This document shows positions 12,821 through 20,486 of a DNA stretch of 64,000 nucleotides, one piece after another. Within the stretch, counting starts at the first letter, position 1; every line of letters begins with the position of its first letter. The notes beneath the pieces were generated by a model, which saw only the letters and a list, made by a program, of their open reading frames with translations, ran no database searches and was not told the origin of the DNA. The DNA is from an uncultured Bradyrhizobium sp. (GTDB taxonomy: Bacteria; Pseudomonadota; Alphaproteobacteria; Rhizobiales; Xanthobacteraceae): contig NZ_CANSMR010000015.1 in the NCBI RefSeq assembly GCF_947648125.1, positions 1-64,000 on the forward strand, given 5' to 3'. Made by a program: the position numbers and the translations under genes.

Positions 12821-13018
12821 TTATGCGAACAGATCCGTCTTGGGTGATGTTTCCGCACGGGTCATGAACTTCAGCATCTCGATTGCGAAACGCTCTTCGG
12901 ATAAGCGCCGTTCGATGAAATGAGTCTCGACTTCGCTAAGTCTGGTGCGAAGCAACCCTCGGTAATGCTCGATGTTTTGTTCGTGCACGCGCAACTTCGC
13001 AATCTTTCGTTCTTCCAT
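12821..13018 (-). CDS. Small helical hypothetical protein (65 aa)
   Basis: The product is charged and almost entirely helix-forming (KIAKLRVHEQNIEHYRGLL, then LSEVETHFIERRLSEERFA), like the small coiled-coil proteins that are common and unnamed in Bradyrhizobium. A purine-rich AGGGGGC ribosome site precedes the ATG at 13018. No known domain, signal peptide or membrane segment is seen. It lies in the accessory stretch after the tRNA. Confidence 0.6.
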   Translation of the reverse strand: MEERKIAKLRVHEQNIEHYRGLLRTRLSEVETHFIERRLSEERFAIEMLKFMTRAETSPKTDLFA

Positions 13019-13348
13019 TTACGCCCCCTGTGTCTCGGAGGCGCTTTCGCGCCGGTTACGGTCATCACTCTACATGCAAGAATCGACGCCACGATGACTG
13101 TCAGTTCGCGGCGACCGTCAAATTCGGAGTATGTGTACATCGGGCATTTCTCACGAAACTGCGATGCCGCCGACGGTGGCCTGGGTCTGGCATAGCAGGC
13201 CCGCGACCAAATTGATTTGCAGCAGCGTCTTCCTTTGAACGATGCCGCCAACTGACGCAGCTTTCACCCGGGCAGTATTTTTCCTAGTATCGGTTCCTCC
13301 CAGAAGCGCTCTATTCCTCAGCTACGATGCGGATGTAAGTGAGGAAAT
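13019..13348. other. Intergenic stretch without a convincing gene
   Basis: Short readings on both strands exist here (for example one starting at 13140 on the minus strand) but they lack ribosome sites and overlap the small gene at 12821-13018 in another frame. The right end contains the GTGAGGA ribosome site for the gene at 13349. I see no RNA gene or strong hairpin. Confidence 0.5.
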
Positions 13349-13702
13349 ATGTCCTTTGACCCGATGGCCGCAGCGATTGATTGGCTGGACGCCTATCGCG
13401 CGCGCGACCTTAACGCGATTGTACAGATGCACGCCGACTCTGCTGTCGTGGATTGTCGATGCTGCGTTAGGGAAACCGTCGCCAGCAAAGCGCGGTTGAT
13501 GGCCTTCTGGAAAGAGCGTTTGGACGACTGCGTTCCGTCCGAGCTTAGCGATCTAAAGCCGGTCGCGAATGGGACATCGATATCATTCGTTACACCGCGT
13601 GGTGCAACGACTGCGATTATGGAATTCGATGCAGAAGGCAAGATTGCTTACATGGAATGGGGCGCTCTAGGCGCGCCACGGAGAGATCTCCGGTCGATAT
13701 GA
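13349..13702 (+). CDS. NTF2-like/SnoaL-type small protein
   Basis: The 117-residue product begins with the typical helix of the NTF2 superfamily (AAAIDWLDAYRARDLNAIVQM), then HADSAVVDC, a middle helix ARLMAFWKERLDD, and beta strands ending in GKIAYMEWG. That layout is seen in SnoaL-like and DUF4440-like proteins, which hold very diverse enzymes and binding proteins. Three Cys residues cluster at 31-45. A GTGAGGA ribosome site lies 6 bases before the ATG. Function is unknown. Confidence 0.7.
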   Translation: MSFDPMAAAIDWLDAYRARDLNAIVQMHADSAVVDCRCCVRETVASKARLMAFWKERLDDCVPSELSDLKPVANGTSISFVTPRGATTAIMEFDAEGKIAYMEWGALGAPRRDLRSI

Positions 13703-13729
13703 CGATAAGCCGCTTCGAGGAGTTGTTAC

Positions 13730-14101
13730 GTGCAAGTCATGCGGAATGGATTTCTATCGCTTCTGGCATTGGGAGCGTTGACCTTGGAAGGTCACGCGCA
13801 AACTCTGGTCGCATCATTGGAGTGCGATTTTCCGCTTGCCTCAACTGATGATTGGACCATGGCCGCGTCGACCCTCCAGTACTACATCGATACAGCGGCA
13901 GGTTGGAGAGTGAACCAGGATTCCTTCTCTTTCGATGGCCCGACAAACATTACCATCGGTGGAAAGGATCACGCAGCTTCGCTTTCGATCACTATTTCCC
14001 GACAGTCAGGCAAAGCTACCAAAACCCTGTCGACGGAACGGAAATCCCTCACAGTCAGCGGGGAATGCAAAAAGATGGACTCCTCCGGACGCAAGTTTTA
14101 G
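13730..14101 (+). CDS. Secreted hypothetical protein
   Basis: An N-terminal signal peptide (MRNGFLSLLALGALTLEGHAQ, cleavage after HAQ) is followed by about 100 residues rich in beta strand with two Cys (LECDF and GECKK) that could form a disulfide. The GTG at 13730 was taken because GAGGAG ends 8 bases before it; the ATG at 13739 would be 17 bases away. It follows the NTF2-like gene by 27 bp and may be co-transcribed. I do not recognise the family. Confidence 0.6.
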   Translation: MQVMRNGFLSLLALGALTLEGHAQTLVASLECDFPLASTDDWTMAASTLQYYIDTAAGWRVNQDSFSFDGPTNITIGGKDHAASLSITISRQSGKATKTLSTERKSLTVSGECKKMDSSGRKF

Positions 14102-14256
14102 GCGTACCCGTCGGCTCAGATGCTCGAGCGTGCGCCATGATTCTGCGAGCAGCGCTCGCATGCTGGCTCACGCCATTCGAGGGGCTATCCGTTGCGTGGT
14201 TGAGCCTTGGTGGTGTCGTCCGGCAACGTCGTCGCCAAGGTTCTCACGCAGCTTTG

Positions 14257-14349
14257 TCAATCAGCGCGAAAGCGGAAGGCGTCGTAAACGTGGGCACCCA
14301 GGATCGCGGCGCTCAGGCATAGCAATACGACGATAGCGGCTTCCATCAT
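14257..14349 (-). CDS. Membrane microprotein (30 aa), paralogue of 16720-16809
   Basis: Translation gives MMEAAIVVLLCLSAAIL followed by GAHVYDAFRFRAD and a stop. One hydrophobic span of about 17 residues is followed by a basic-aromatic tail. GGGGG lies 8 bases before the ATG pair. The tail pattern SAAI..AH....(F/Y)R(F/Y)RA recurs in the 29-residue gene at 16720-16809, which supports both as real genes. Short single-span proteins of this kind often bind larger membrane complexes, but no partner is evident. Confidence 0.55.
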   Translation of the reverse strand: MMEAAIVVLLCLSAAILGAHVYDAFRFRAD

Positions 14350-14537
14350 GACGCTTACCCCCGATCAATTCGGGAAGGTGTGGTATCGGTCCATTGTTTC
14401 AGGCCGGTTTCGTGCGTTCCTCGAAAATGGCCTTCCACCGGTCTTTCGTGTGGAAAACGCCAGACGAGCGTCACCGTTGCTGCCCAAATATCCCGAGCGA
14501 CGCAGTCTCGTTTCACCGTCCGGCGCAATCGCACCGC

Positions 14538-14727
14538 GGGACGGTCAACTGACGATCACAAAAAGTACGCCGCCGGGCAGCATCCCGGCGGCGGCAAAGG
14601 CGTCTTCGTGCATATCTCAGCGGTCTCGAAAGCGGGACTGAGCAGCCTCGATGAGGGGGCCAAGGTAAGCTACGAAGTCCAAGAAAATCGCGGCAAAACA
14701 TCCGCTGAAAATTTGAGGGTGGGTTGA
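14538..14727 (+). pseudogene. Cold-shock (CspA-type) gene remnant
   Basis: From 14581 one frame encodes GGGKGVFVHISAVSKAGLSS and continues through DEGAKVSYEVQENRGKTSAE to a stop at 14727, which is the second half of a cold-shock domain (RNP2-type VFVHIS). The first half is broken: GGGACGGTCAA at 14538 gives the family's GTVN, then a TGA, and the RNP1 region (KGYGFI) is reduced to KKYAAGQHP by small deletions. There is no intact start. The remnant lies in the accessory region next to the microprotein genes. Confidence 0.75.
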
Positions 14728-14928
14728 CGCCCCGGGAACAAGTGGGAGGGTCGGGAGTAGTCCAGTGCTCCCGTCGTCTCAGTTGCCCAACCCCGACTGC
14801 GGGAGATTGAATGCGGCCTCGATGCGCCCTGCGTCGAGGTCGTTTTTATTGGGGTGGCGTTAGAGGTGGGCGACGACAAACGCTGCGCTCGCGCGCATGC
14901 TTTGGCTACGGGCGGAGTTGATTCGGCC

Positions 14929-15015
14929 ATGATGCTGGAAGCCGTCGTGCCGCTGATGGGACTGGGCGCTTGCGCCTTGCTGCTCATCGCCTTCTGGGGG
15001 CTTACGTTGCGGTAA
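14929..15015 (+). CDS. Membrane microprotein (28 aa)
   Basis: Two ATGs (14929, 14932) open MMLEAVVPLMGLGACALLLI, continuing AFWGLTLR to a TAA at 15013. It is one hydrophobic span with a C-terminal Arg, much like the other small membrane proteins in this stretch. A GGCGGAG sequence lies about 13 bases upstream, so the ribosome site is only fair. The confidence rests on the coherent membrane segment and on the presence of similar genes nearby. Confidence 0.45.
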   Translation: MMLEAVVPLMGLGACALLLIAFWGLTLR

Positions 15016-15440
15016 TAGCGCGAAGCAGGACATGCGCTATCGGATTATCTAACCAGACCCCCGGTTGCGCCCTGTGGGGTACCCCGTGAGACCTCGGCAA
15101 GCACGCTCCGACGTCGAGTACAATTCGGGCTGCCGCGGATGTACCGGCGCTCTGCTGAATCGAGGCGGCCTACTTACTGGCGCCCGCGCCCCAGGCAGAC
15201 GGAATGACGGCCTCAGCGATCCCCACGCTGAGGCCGTTTTCCGTTGCGGCACGCGAACTTGGCGAGAACACCGGGCCGAAGTGAGCCGTTTGCTCGGTCC
15301 GCCAGCAGCGAACCGACTGAATTTGAGCGCGAGGACAAAGTTGGCCTTCAGCCGGTGCTACGGAGCCGGGGCCGCAGCAATGGGCCGCGGGTCATCGTCG
15401 CAGGCACCACGGTTGACCGCGACCACCGCCGTTGGCCATC
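15016..15440. other. Gene-poor stretch with a terminator at 15207-15240
   Basis: No convincing coding region is present. A strong intrinsic terminator sits near its middle, and GGGGTACCCC at 15077-15086 forms a 10-bp palindrome. The 190 bp before the terminator could be the 3' UTR of the microprotein gene at 14929 or an independent small RNA. The part from 15241 to 15440 shows only unsupported readings. Confidence 0.4.
15207..15240 (+). terminator. Intrinsic terminator
   Basis: ACGGCCTCAGCG (15207-15218) pairs with CGCTGAGGCCGT (15226-15237) across a 7-nt loop, and the plus strand then has TTT (four T counting the stem end). The 12-bp perfect stem followed by a T tract is the most typical terminator in the window. 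Confidence 0.7.
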
Positions 15441-15449
15441 ATGATGCCC

Positions 15450-15881
15450 ATGAAGCGCGTCCTTTTCCTTTGCACCGGCAACTACTACCGCAGTCGATAC
15501 GCAGAGGAGCTGTTCAATCATCTTGCCCGCGGCGAAAACCTGCCGTGGCGCGCCTCCTCGAGAGGCGCCGCCGAACGGGGCTCGCCCGACAATGTCGGCG
15601 CCATGTCGGTGTTTGCTGATGACCGCCTTCGCGCCAACGGCATCGTTCCGGAGGGCGCAGCGCGCTATCCGCAGCCATGTTCATTGGCTGACTTCGACGG
15701 CGTGGACATGGTGATCGCGCTCAAGGAAGCCGAGCATCGTCCGCTCATCGAGCGGCGGTTCCCCGAGGTCGCCGACAAGGTGACCTACTGGCATGTGCAC
15801 GATATCGACGTTGCCCAGCCCGCGGTTGCGCTGCCCATGATCGACGATCTCGTCCGCGAGCTGGTTTCGTCGCTCAGGTAA
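15450..15881 (+). CDS. Low-molecular-weight protein-tyrosine-phosphatase-like protein
   Basis: The N-terminus MKRVLFLCTGNYYRSRYAEE carries the CX5R phosphate-binding loop (C-TGNYY-R-S). The rest has the LMW-PTP/ArsC Rossmann-like fold with an acid candidate in HVHDIDVAQP, where the family places its D-P loop. The loop differs from the standard CLGNICRSP, so arsenate reductase or another phosphatase role is possible. The start at 15450 matches the family N-terminus; ATGs at 15441 and 15444 are in frame and also possible. It overlaps the end of the convergent NUDIX gene by 8 bp. Confidence 0.75.
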   Translation: MKRVLFLCTGNYYRSRYAEELFNHLARGENLPWRASSRGAAERGSPDNVGAMSVFADDRLRANGIVPEGAARYPQPCSLADFDGVDMVIALKEAEHRPLIERRFPEVADKVTYWHVHDIDVAQPAVALPMIDDLVRELVSSLR

Positions 15882-16308
15882 TTGGTTCGCGCTTCAGGAA
15901 GATCGCCAGCGCATATTCTGCTGGGCGTGCGAGCAGGGCGCTAACGCGTTCGAGGTCGTCTATGGCCACGATCTCGAGGCGGCCTTCGGTGACCTTCAAC
16001 CGGTCGATCGGCACGTCCCTCGCGAGGAACACCTCGCCGTGAAGGGTGCCGCCTGGCGTCGAATGATCAGGTCCGAAATAACGACCGATCAGCTCAAAAC
16101 GCTCGGGCGGCAGGTAGTAGCCAATTTCCTCGTGGATTTCGCGCACCACGCATTCCAGGAAGGTCTCGCTGCCGTCCCGCCGCCCGCCAAACAGGCTGAT
16201 CTTGCCGGGATCGGAAACGTGAGGAAGGTCGTCGCGCAGTTGCATCAGCAACCGGCCATCGGTGCTGACGAGCAGGGCGGACGTTCCCTCTCGTAACCCG
16301 CCGGTCAT
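15874..16308 (-). CDS. NUDIX hydrolase
   Basis: The NUDIX box is intact: G-RRDGS-E-TFLECVV-RE-I-H-EE-I-G (about residues 42-63), with the metal-binding REIHEE glutamates. The fold's beta strands flank it (SALLVSTDGRLLMQLRD and GEVFLARDVP). At 144 residues it is a single-domain member that hydrolyses some nucleoside diphosphate derivative; the substrate cannot be told from the sequence. It is convergent and slightly overlapping with the phosphatase-like gene. Confidence 0.88.
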   Translation of the reverse strand: MTGGLREGTSALLVSTDGRLLMQLRDDLPHVSDPGKISLFGGRRDGSETFLECVVREIHEEIGYYLPPERFELIGRYFGPDHSTPGGTLHGEVFLARDVPIDRLKVTEGRLEIVAIDDLERVSALLARPAEYALAIFLKREPIT

Positions 16309-16486
16309 GCGCGACTCCTCTCGCTAGAAGGGTGGAGGGGTGCGTCAGGACTGGGGCTGGGAGAAGGCGGCGGATCTGCTGCGCGGAACATCTCAGCTGG
16401 GTGGGCGCCTGGCTGGTATCGCCAGCACTCGAAGAAGCCAAGGTTCGATCGGCGAGGGATGAGGTGAGGGTAGCCGAGGTCTGTCG

Positions 16487-16509
16487 CATGGGCGCAGATG
16501 GCGCCCATG
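16487..16509 (-). terminator. Possible terminator hairpin after the 32-aa gene
   Basis: CATGGGCGC (16487-16495) pairs perfectly with GCGCCCATG (16501-16509) around a 5-nt loop. It begins 11 bp beyond the stop of the minus-strand microprotein at 16521. There is no clear T-run, so it may only protect the transcript end. Confidence 0.35.
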
Positions 16510-16520
16510 GCACCAAAGGT

Positions 16521-16619
16521 TCAGCCGAAGGCGAAGGCCAGCAGGCTCGAGCACAGCAGCACGAGACTTGCTGCGGTCAGGGTTAGAAACCCGTCGGAGA
16601 CTAAATCGTGACTACGCAT
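16521..16619 (-). CDS. Membrane microprotein (32 aa)
   Basis: The product starts MRSHDLVSDGFLTLTAASLV and ends LLCSSLLAFAFG. A short polar head is followed by one strongly hydrophobic span running to the C-terminus. The ATG at 16619 is preceded by AGGTG about 5 bases upstream, and a hairpin follows the stop. No homologous family is known to me; the tail differs from the paired microproteins at 14257 and 16720. Confidence 0.5.
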   Translation of the reverse strand: MRSHDLVSDGFLTLTAASLVLLCSSLLAFAFG

Positions 16620-16719
16620 GATACACCTGCTTTCTACCGATGCTCATCCGAATTGATTAAAGCTTTCCGAACTTCTCTCCTGGAAAGAGGTGACGCGTCT
16701 TTCCGCCTTCAACGGGCTG

Positions 16720-16809
16720 TCAGGCCCGGTACCGATAGCCTTCCACGGCATGCGCCAAGAAGATCGCCGCACTCACCAGGCCCATCACCGCTGTAACCGT
16801 CTCGATCAT
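16720..16809 (-). CDS. Membrane microprotein (29 aa), paralogue of 14257-14349
   Basis: The protein starts MIETVTAVMGLVSAAIFLAH and ends AVEGYRYRA. It shares SAAI, AH and the (F/Y)R(F/Y)RA tail with the gene at 14257. AAGGAAG is placed 7 bases before the ATG at 16809. A 7-bp dyad (TTCAATT...AATTGAA, 16875-16893) lies about 65 bp upstream and could be an operator. One membrane span is predicted, with the basic tail in the cytoplasm by the positive-inside rule. Confidence 0.6.
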   Translation of the reverse strand: MIETVTAVMGLVSAAIFLAHAVEGYRYRA

Positions 16810-17161
16810 CGCAAACTTCCTTTGCGCCCCACGTCCGAGAGAAAACGATTGCAGCCTTGCACAGTCAAAAAGATTCAATTGTTGGAATTGAAGATGCGCC
16901 CCGACTGATGATTTGCTGCAACAGTGTGTCTGATAGCGGTACAGGCGAGGGCGTTCTGCGCGCATGGAGGTCCGTAGAAGGACGGAGGAAGCGCAACAGA
17001 CCATTCACCAAGGTGCCACCGCCCGATGGCTCACCCCATTTCCGCCGTGTTCCGGTTGCGATATCTTCACCATCCGGTGCGGAGGTGGGCCGCACAGTGA
17101 CAGAATCGATCTCGACGCCTCGGAGTAGGCGCGGGTCCGGGCAGAATGGTACTTGGGGCAG
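16810..17161. other. Intergenic region between microprotein and rlpA-like genes
   Basis: It holds the upstream regions of the divergent microprotein and lipoprotein genes. The only clear structure is the AT-rich dyad TTCAATTGTTGGAATTGAA at 16875-16893. No coding region with a ribosome site was found. Confidence 0.4.
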
Positions 17162-18094
17162 ATGGGGATTAGACGGCCAGATTCGATGATCCGGACGGCG
17201 CGCGGCGCCGTTGCGGTGGCCACGTGCCTCGTCCTCGCCAATTGTGCCTCCTCGAACCAGTTCGCCAGCAGGGTCGATCCCAAGTACGGCGTGTCCTCGA
17301 GCCCGCGCGTCGTGGCGCTCGGTGACCCCGTGCCGAAGGGCGGAGGCACCTACCGGATCGGCAAGCCCTATGTCGTCGCCGGCCGCACCTATGTGCCGGA
17401 GGAGAACGAGAACTATCGCGCCGAGGGCATGGCGTCCTGGTATGGCGATGATTTCCACGGCCGCCTGACCGCCAATGGCGAGGTGTTCGACATGGGCTCG
17501 CTCACGGCCGCCCATCCGACCTTGCCGATGCCGAGCTACGCGCGCGTCACCAATCTGAGCAACGGGAAGTCGCTGGTGGTGCGCGTCAATGATCGCGGCC
17601 CATACCACGGCAATCGCCTCATAGACGTCTCGAACAAAGCCGCCGAACTGCTTGATTTCAAAGGAAATGGCGTCGCGCGTGTCCGCGTCGAATATGTCGG
17701 CCGGGCGCCACTCGAAGGCTCCGACGACCGCCAGCTGATGGCAACCCTGCGCACCGGTACGCCGGCGCCGTCTCCGTCGATGGTCCGGGTCGCCTCCGCC
17801 CGGCCGTTCGTGCCTGAGATGTCGTCCTCGTCGAGCCGGGTCCGCGGCGACGTTCCGTTGCCGGAGGGGCGGCCTTACAGCCTCGGCAACACCCAGGCCG
17901 ACTACGCCTCCGTCAACGCGACCTCGGAAATGTCGGCCTCGAGCCGGTCGCACCGCCGCGTGCCGAACAATCCGCGCGAAGTCTCCTACGAGGGTGACGC
18001 ACGCTACGCCGCGGCCCCGAGCCCGGCGGCGGCCTATGTGCCGATCGACGCGCGTGGACCGGCCGAAGTCCTGAGCGGGCGCGGCCTCTATTGA
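17162..18094 (+). CDS. rlpA: RlpA-like septal ring lytic transglycosylase lipoprotein
   Basis: A lipoprotein signal ends in LVLANC (lipobox Cys about residue 28), so it is anchored in the outer membrane. The double-psi beta-barrel RlpA domain follows (about 90-185) with GMASWYGDDFHGRLTANGE, a conserved His/Asp pair and VRVNDRGPYHGNRLIDVS. RlpA enzymes cleave peptide-free glycan at the septum. The C-terminal ~120 residues are Ser/Pro/Ala-rich and disordered, and the SPOR domain found in some members is absent. ATG 17162 was chosen; 17186 would also leave a signal peptide. It converges with the epoxide hydrolase gene. Confidence 0.85.
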   Translation: MGIRRPDSMIRTARGAVAVATCLVLANCASSNQFASRVDPKYGVSSSPRVVALGDPVPKGGGTYRIGKPYVVAGRTYVPEENENYRAEGMASWYGDDFHGRLTANGEVFDMGSLTAAHPTLPMPSYARVTNLSNGKSLVVRVNDRGPYHGNRLIDVSNKAAELLDFKGNGVARVRVEYVGRAPLEGSDDRQLMATLRTGTPAPSPSMVRVASARPFVPEMSSSSSRVRGDVPLPEGRPYSLGNTQADYASVNATSEMSASSRSHRRVPNNPREVSYEGDARYAAAPSPAAAYVPIDARGPAEVLSGRGLY

Positions 18095-18109
18095 ATCAAG
18101 CCGTTGCGA

Positions 18110-18128
18110 ATCAGGCTCTTGGCCTGAT
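18110..18128. terminator. Possible bidirectional terminator between convergent genes
   Basis: ATCAGGC (18110-18116) pairs with GCCTGAT (18122-18128) around TCTTG. It lies between the stop of the rlpA-like gene and the stop of the convergent hydrolase, and CATTT follows on the plus strand. The stem is short. Confidence 0.35.
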
Positions 18129-19063
18129 CATTTCAGAAATGCGATCAGCGCCGCGTTGACCTCGTCCGGGCGCTCCTGCTGGATCCAGTGGCCGGCGCCC
18201 TCGATGATCAGCTTCTGCCGCAGGTTCGGCAGCACGCGTTCCATGTCCGCGACCCGCTTTGCGCCGATCAATCCTGTGATCACCGAGTCCTTGGAGCCGG
18301 CGATAAACAGCGACGGCTGATGGATCTGCGCGTCCTGCCAAGGCGCGGTCAGCTCCCAATTGCGATCGAGATTGCGGTACCAGTTGAGGCCGCCGCGGAA
18401 GCCGGACTGCCGATAGCCTTCGGCGAATTCGGCGATATCGGCCTCGGTCAACCAGGCCGGTAGCGGCATTCCGGCGGGCAGCTTGCCGAGGAAGCCCTTG
18501 GCTTCGTCGACGAACATCGAGCTCGGATCGGAGACGCCGCGCCCCAGCACCAACCGCATGGTGTGAGCGATGTCGCGCTCGAACTCGGCCTCGGCCACAC
18601 CTGATGGCTGGAAGTATTGCCAATAGAAATTGGTGATATCGCTCTCGCGCAGGGTTTCCAGCGGACGGCCGCGGCCACGGAACGGCGGCGGCACGCTGAG
18701 GCCGGCGACCTTGGTGAAGATATCAGGGCGGAACAGGGCCGCGTGCCAGGCAACCGGCGCGCCCCAATCGTGACCGACGATCATCGCCTTCTGCTCGCCG
18801 AGCGCGGCCACCAGCGCGACCATGTCGCCCGCAGTATCGAAGATCGTGTAGGCGCCGATGTCGGCCGGTGCGGTGGTCCGGCCGAAACCGCGCATGTCGG
18901 GGGCGACGACCCGGAAGCCAGCCGCAGCGAGCGCTGCGATCTGGTGCCGCCATGAGTAGGACAGCTCCGGCCAGCCATGGCAGAGCACGACCAGTGGCCC
19001 TTGCCCGGCCTCGCGCACGAACATGTCGATGCCGTTGGCGGAAATGGTGCGGGAGGATGACAT
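18128..19063 (-). CDS. Epoxide hydrolase-type alpha/beta hydrolase
   Basis: Family motifs are HGWPELSYSWRHQ (oxyanion HGxP), nucleophile Asp in VGHDWGAPVAWHAA, lid-domain tyrosines (NFYWQYFQ, NWYRNLDRNW), acid Asp in IAGSKDSVI and catalytic His in EGAGHWIQQERPDEVN. This set and the Tyr-rich lid fit soluble epoxide hydrolases. The length from ATG 19063 is 311 residues, normal for the family; the longer reading to 19159 adds a segment without homology. The substrate is unknown. It diverges from the carboxypeptidase gene across about 160 bp. Confidence 0.85.
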   Translation of the reverse strand: MSSSRTISANGIDMFVREAGQGPLVVLCHGWPELSYSWRHQIAALAAAGFRVVAPDMRGFGRTTAPADIGAYTIFDTAGDMVALVAALGEQKAMIVGHDWGAPVAWHAALFRPDIFTKVAGLSVPPPFRGRGRPLETLRESDITNFYWQYFQPSGVAEAEFERDIAHTMRLVLGRGVSDPSSMFVDEAKGFLGKLPAGMPLPAWLTEADIAEFAEGYRQSGFRGGLNWYRNLDRNWELTAPWQDAQIHQPSLFIAGSKDSVITGLIGAKRVADMERVLPNLRQKLIIEGAGHWIQQERPDEVNAALIAFLK

Positions 19064-19225
19064 TCGCGTTTCCGCCTTGTTTGCCGGTTCTGCTGTCGTT
19101 AGCTGGTTCCAAGGATACGGGCGTTCAGCGCAGCCGGCAATCCAGCCGGCCGTGTACAAGCGGCGAAACCTCAGTTGTTTGCGATACTTCCAGCTGTTAG
19201 AACGCAGTCTTTCAGGACATCGCCG

Positions 19226-20485
19226 ATGGCAGCCCAGACCGAAATTCCCCGCACGTCGTTCGCTCGCGCCGGGCGTTGCTGGCGTGGCCTGGTCGCGGCC
19301 GCGGTCGTGCTGGCGATCGGTTGCGGCGGGGTGGTCTATGCCGCCAACAACAGCGTCCAGGGCGCCAAGAAGGAAGAGGGTGGGTTCGACGGCGATGCGC
19401 CGACCGCGATCCTGGTCGAGGCCTCCTCGGGCAGCGTGCTGTTCGAGAAGAACGCCGACGAGCTGCGTGCGCCCTCCAGCATGATGAAGCTGATGACGGC
19501 CGAAGTGGTGTTCGACGCCATCAAGAAGGGCGACATCAAGCTGTCAGATGAGTATCGCATCAGCGAGAACGCCTGGCGGCGGGGCGGGGCGCCGTCCGGG
19601 ACTTCCACGATGTTCGCGGCGATCAACAGCAAGGTCTCGGTCGACGACCTCCTGCACGGCGCGATCATCCCGAGCGGCAACGACGCCTGCATCGCACTCG
19701 CCGAGGGCATCGCCGGCAACGAGCATACGTTTGCGACCGACTTCATGACCAAGCGCGCCCGCGAGCTCGGCATGACGAAGTCGACCTTCGGCAATTCCAA
19801 CGGGCTGCCGGACCCGACCAACAAGATGACGGTACGGGAACTCGCGGTCTTGGCGCGCCACATCATCCTGACCTACCCGGACCGCTACAAGCTGTTCGGC
19901 GAGAAGGAATTCACCTGGAACAAGATCCGCCAGCAGAACCGCAACCCGCTGCTGAACGCTCTGCCCGGCGCCGATGGCCTGAAGACCGGCTACACCAAGG
20001 AAGGCGGCTACGGCATGGTCGGCTCGGCCGTGCAGAACGACACGCGGCTGATCGTCGTGGTCAACGGCCTTGAGGATTCCGAAGACCGCGCCACCGAAGC
20101 CAAGAAGATGCTGGAATGGGGGTTCCGCAGCTTCGAGACCCGGGTCCTGATCGCGGCCAACCAGCCGGTCGGCTACGCCCGGGTGTTCGGCGGCGAGAGC
20201 CGCTCGGTCAAGCTGGTCAGCCCCGATCCGATCAAGGTGATGGTCTCGAAGAACGGCAACGACAAGCTGCTCGCGCGCGTCATCTATAGCGGTCCGGTCA
20301 AGGCACCGATCACTGCCGGCCAGCAGATCGGTGTCGTCCGGGTCTGGCGCGGCGGCAATGTCGCGATGGAAACTCCGGTGTTCGCGGCGGATGCCGTCGG
20401 CACGGGATCGACGATGCGCCGCGCGCTCGACGGCGCCCAGGAGCTTGTGATCGGAATGTTCCGCGCAGGGGTCGAGAAGCTCTGA
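19226..20485 (+). CDS. D-alanyl-D-alanine carboxypeptidase (peptidase S11, DacA/DacC type)
   Basis: A membrane or signal segment (GLVAAAVVLAIGCGGVVYAA) precedes the S11 catalytic domain with SxxK in APSSMMKLMTAE (Ser85, Lys88), SxN in IIPSGNDAC and KTG in GLKTGYTKEGGYG. The C-terminal beta-rich PBP5-C domain follows. It removes the terminal D-Ala from peptidoglycan pentapeptides in the periplasm. The start at 19226 has AGGAC 9 bases upstream. The next gene, tmk, begins 1 bp after its stop, so the two are co-transcribed. Confidence 0.93.
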   Translation: MAAQTEIPRTSFARAGRCWRGLVAAAVVLAIGCGGVVYAANNSVQGAKKEEGGFDGDAPTAILVEASSGSVLFEKNADELRAPSSMMKLMTAEVVFDAIKKGDIKLSDEYRISENAWRRGGAPSGTSTMFAAINSKVSVDDLLHGAIIPSGNDACIALAEGIAGNEHTFATDFMTKRARELGMTKSTFGNSNGLPDPTNKMTVRELAVLARHIILTYPDRYKLFGEKEFTWNKIRQQNRNPLLNALPGADGLKTGYTKEGGYGMVGSAVQNDTRLIVVVNGLEDSEDRATEAKKMLEWGFRSFETRVLIAANQPVGYARVFGGESRSVKLVSPDPIKVMVSKNGNDKLLARVIYSGPVKAPITAGQQIGVVRVWRGGNVAMETPVFAADAVGTGSTMRRALDGAQELVIGMFRAGVEKL

Positions 20486-20486
20486 C

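Noticed and set aside
12871-13251. 126-residue minus-strand frame overlapping the 65-residue gene
   Set aside because: No ribosome site or motif; overlaps a better supported gene in another frame.
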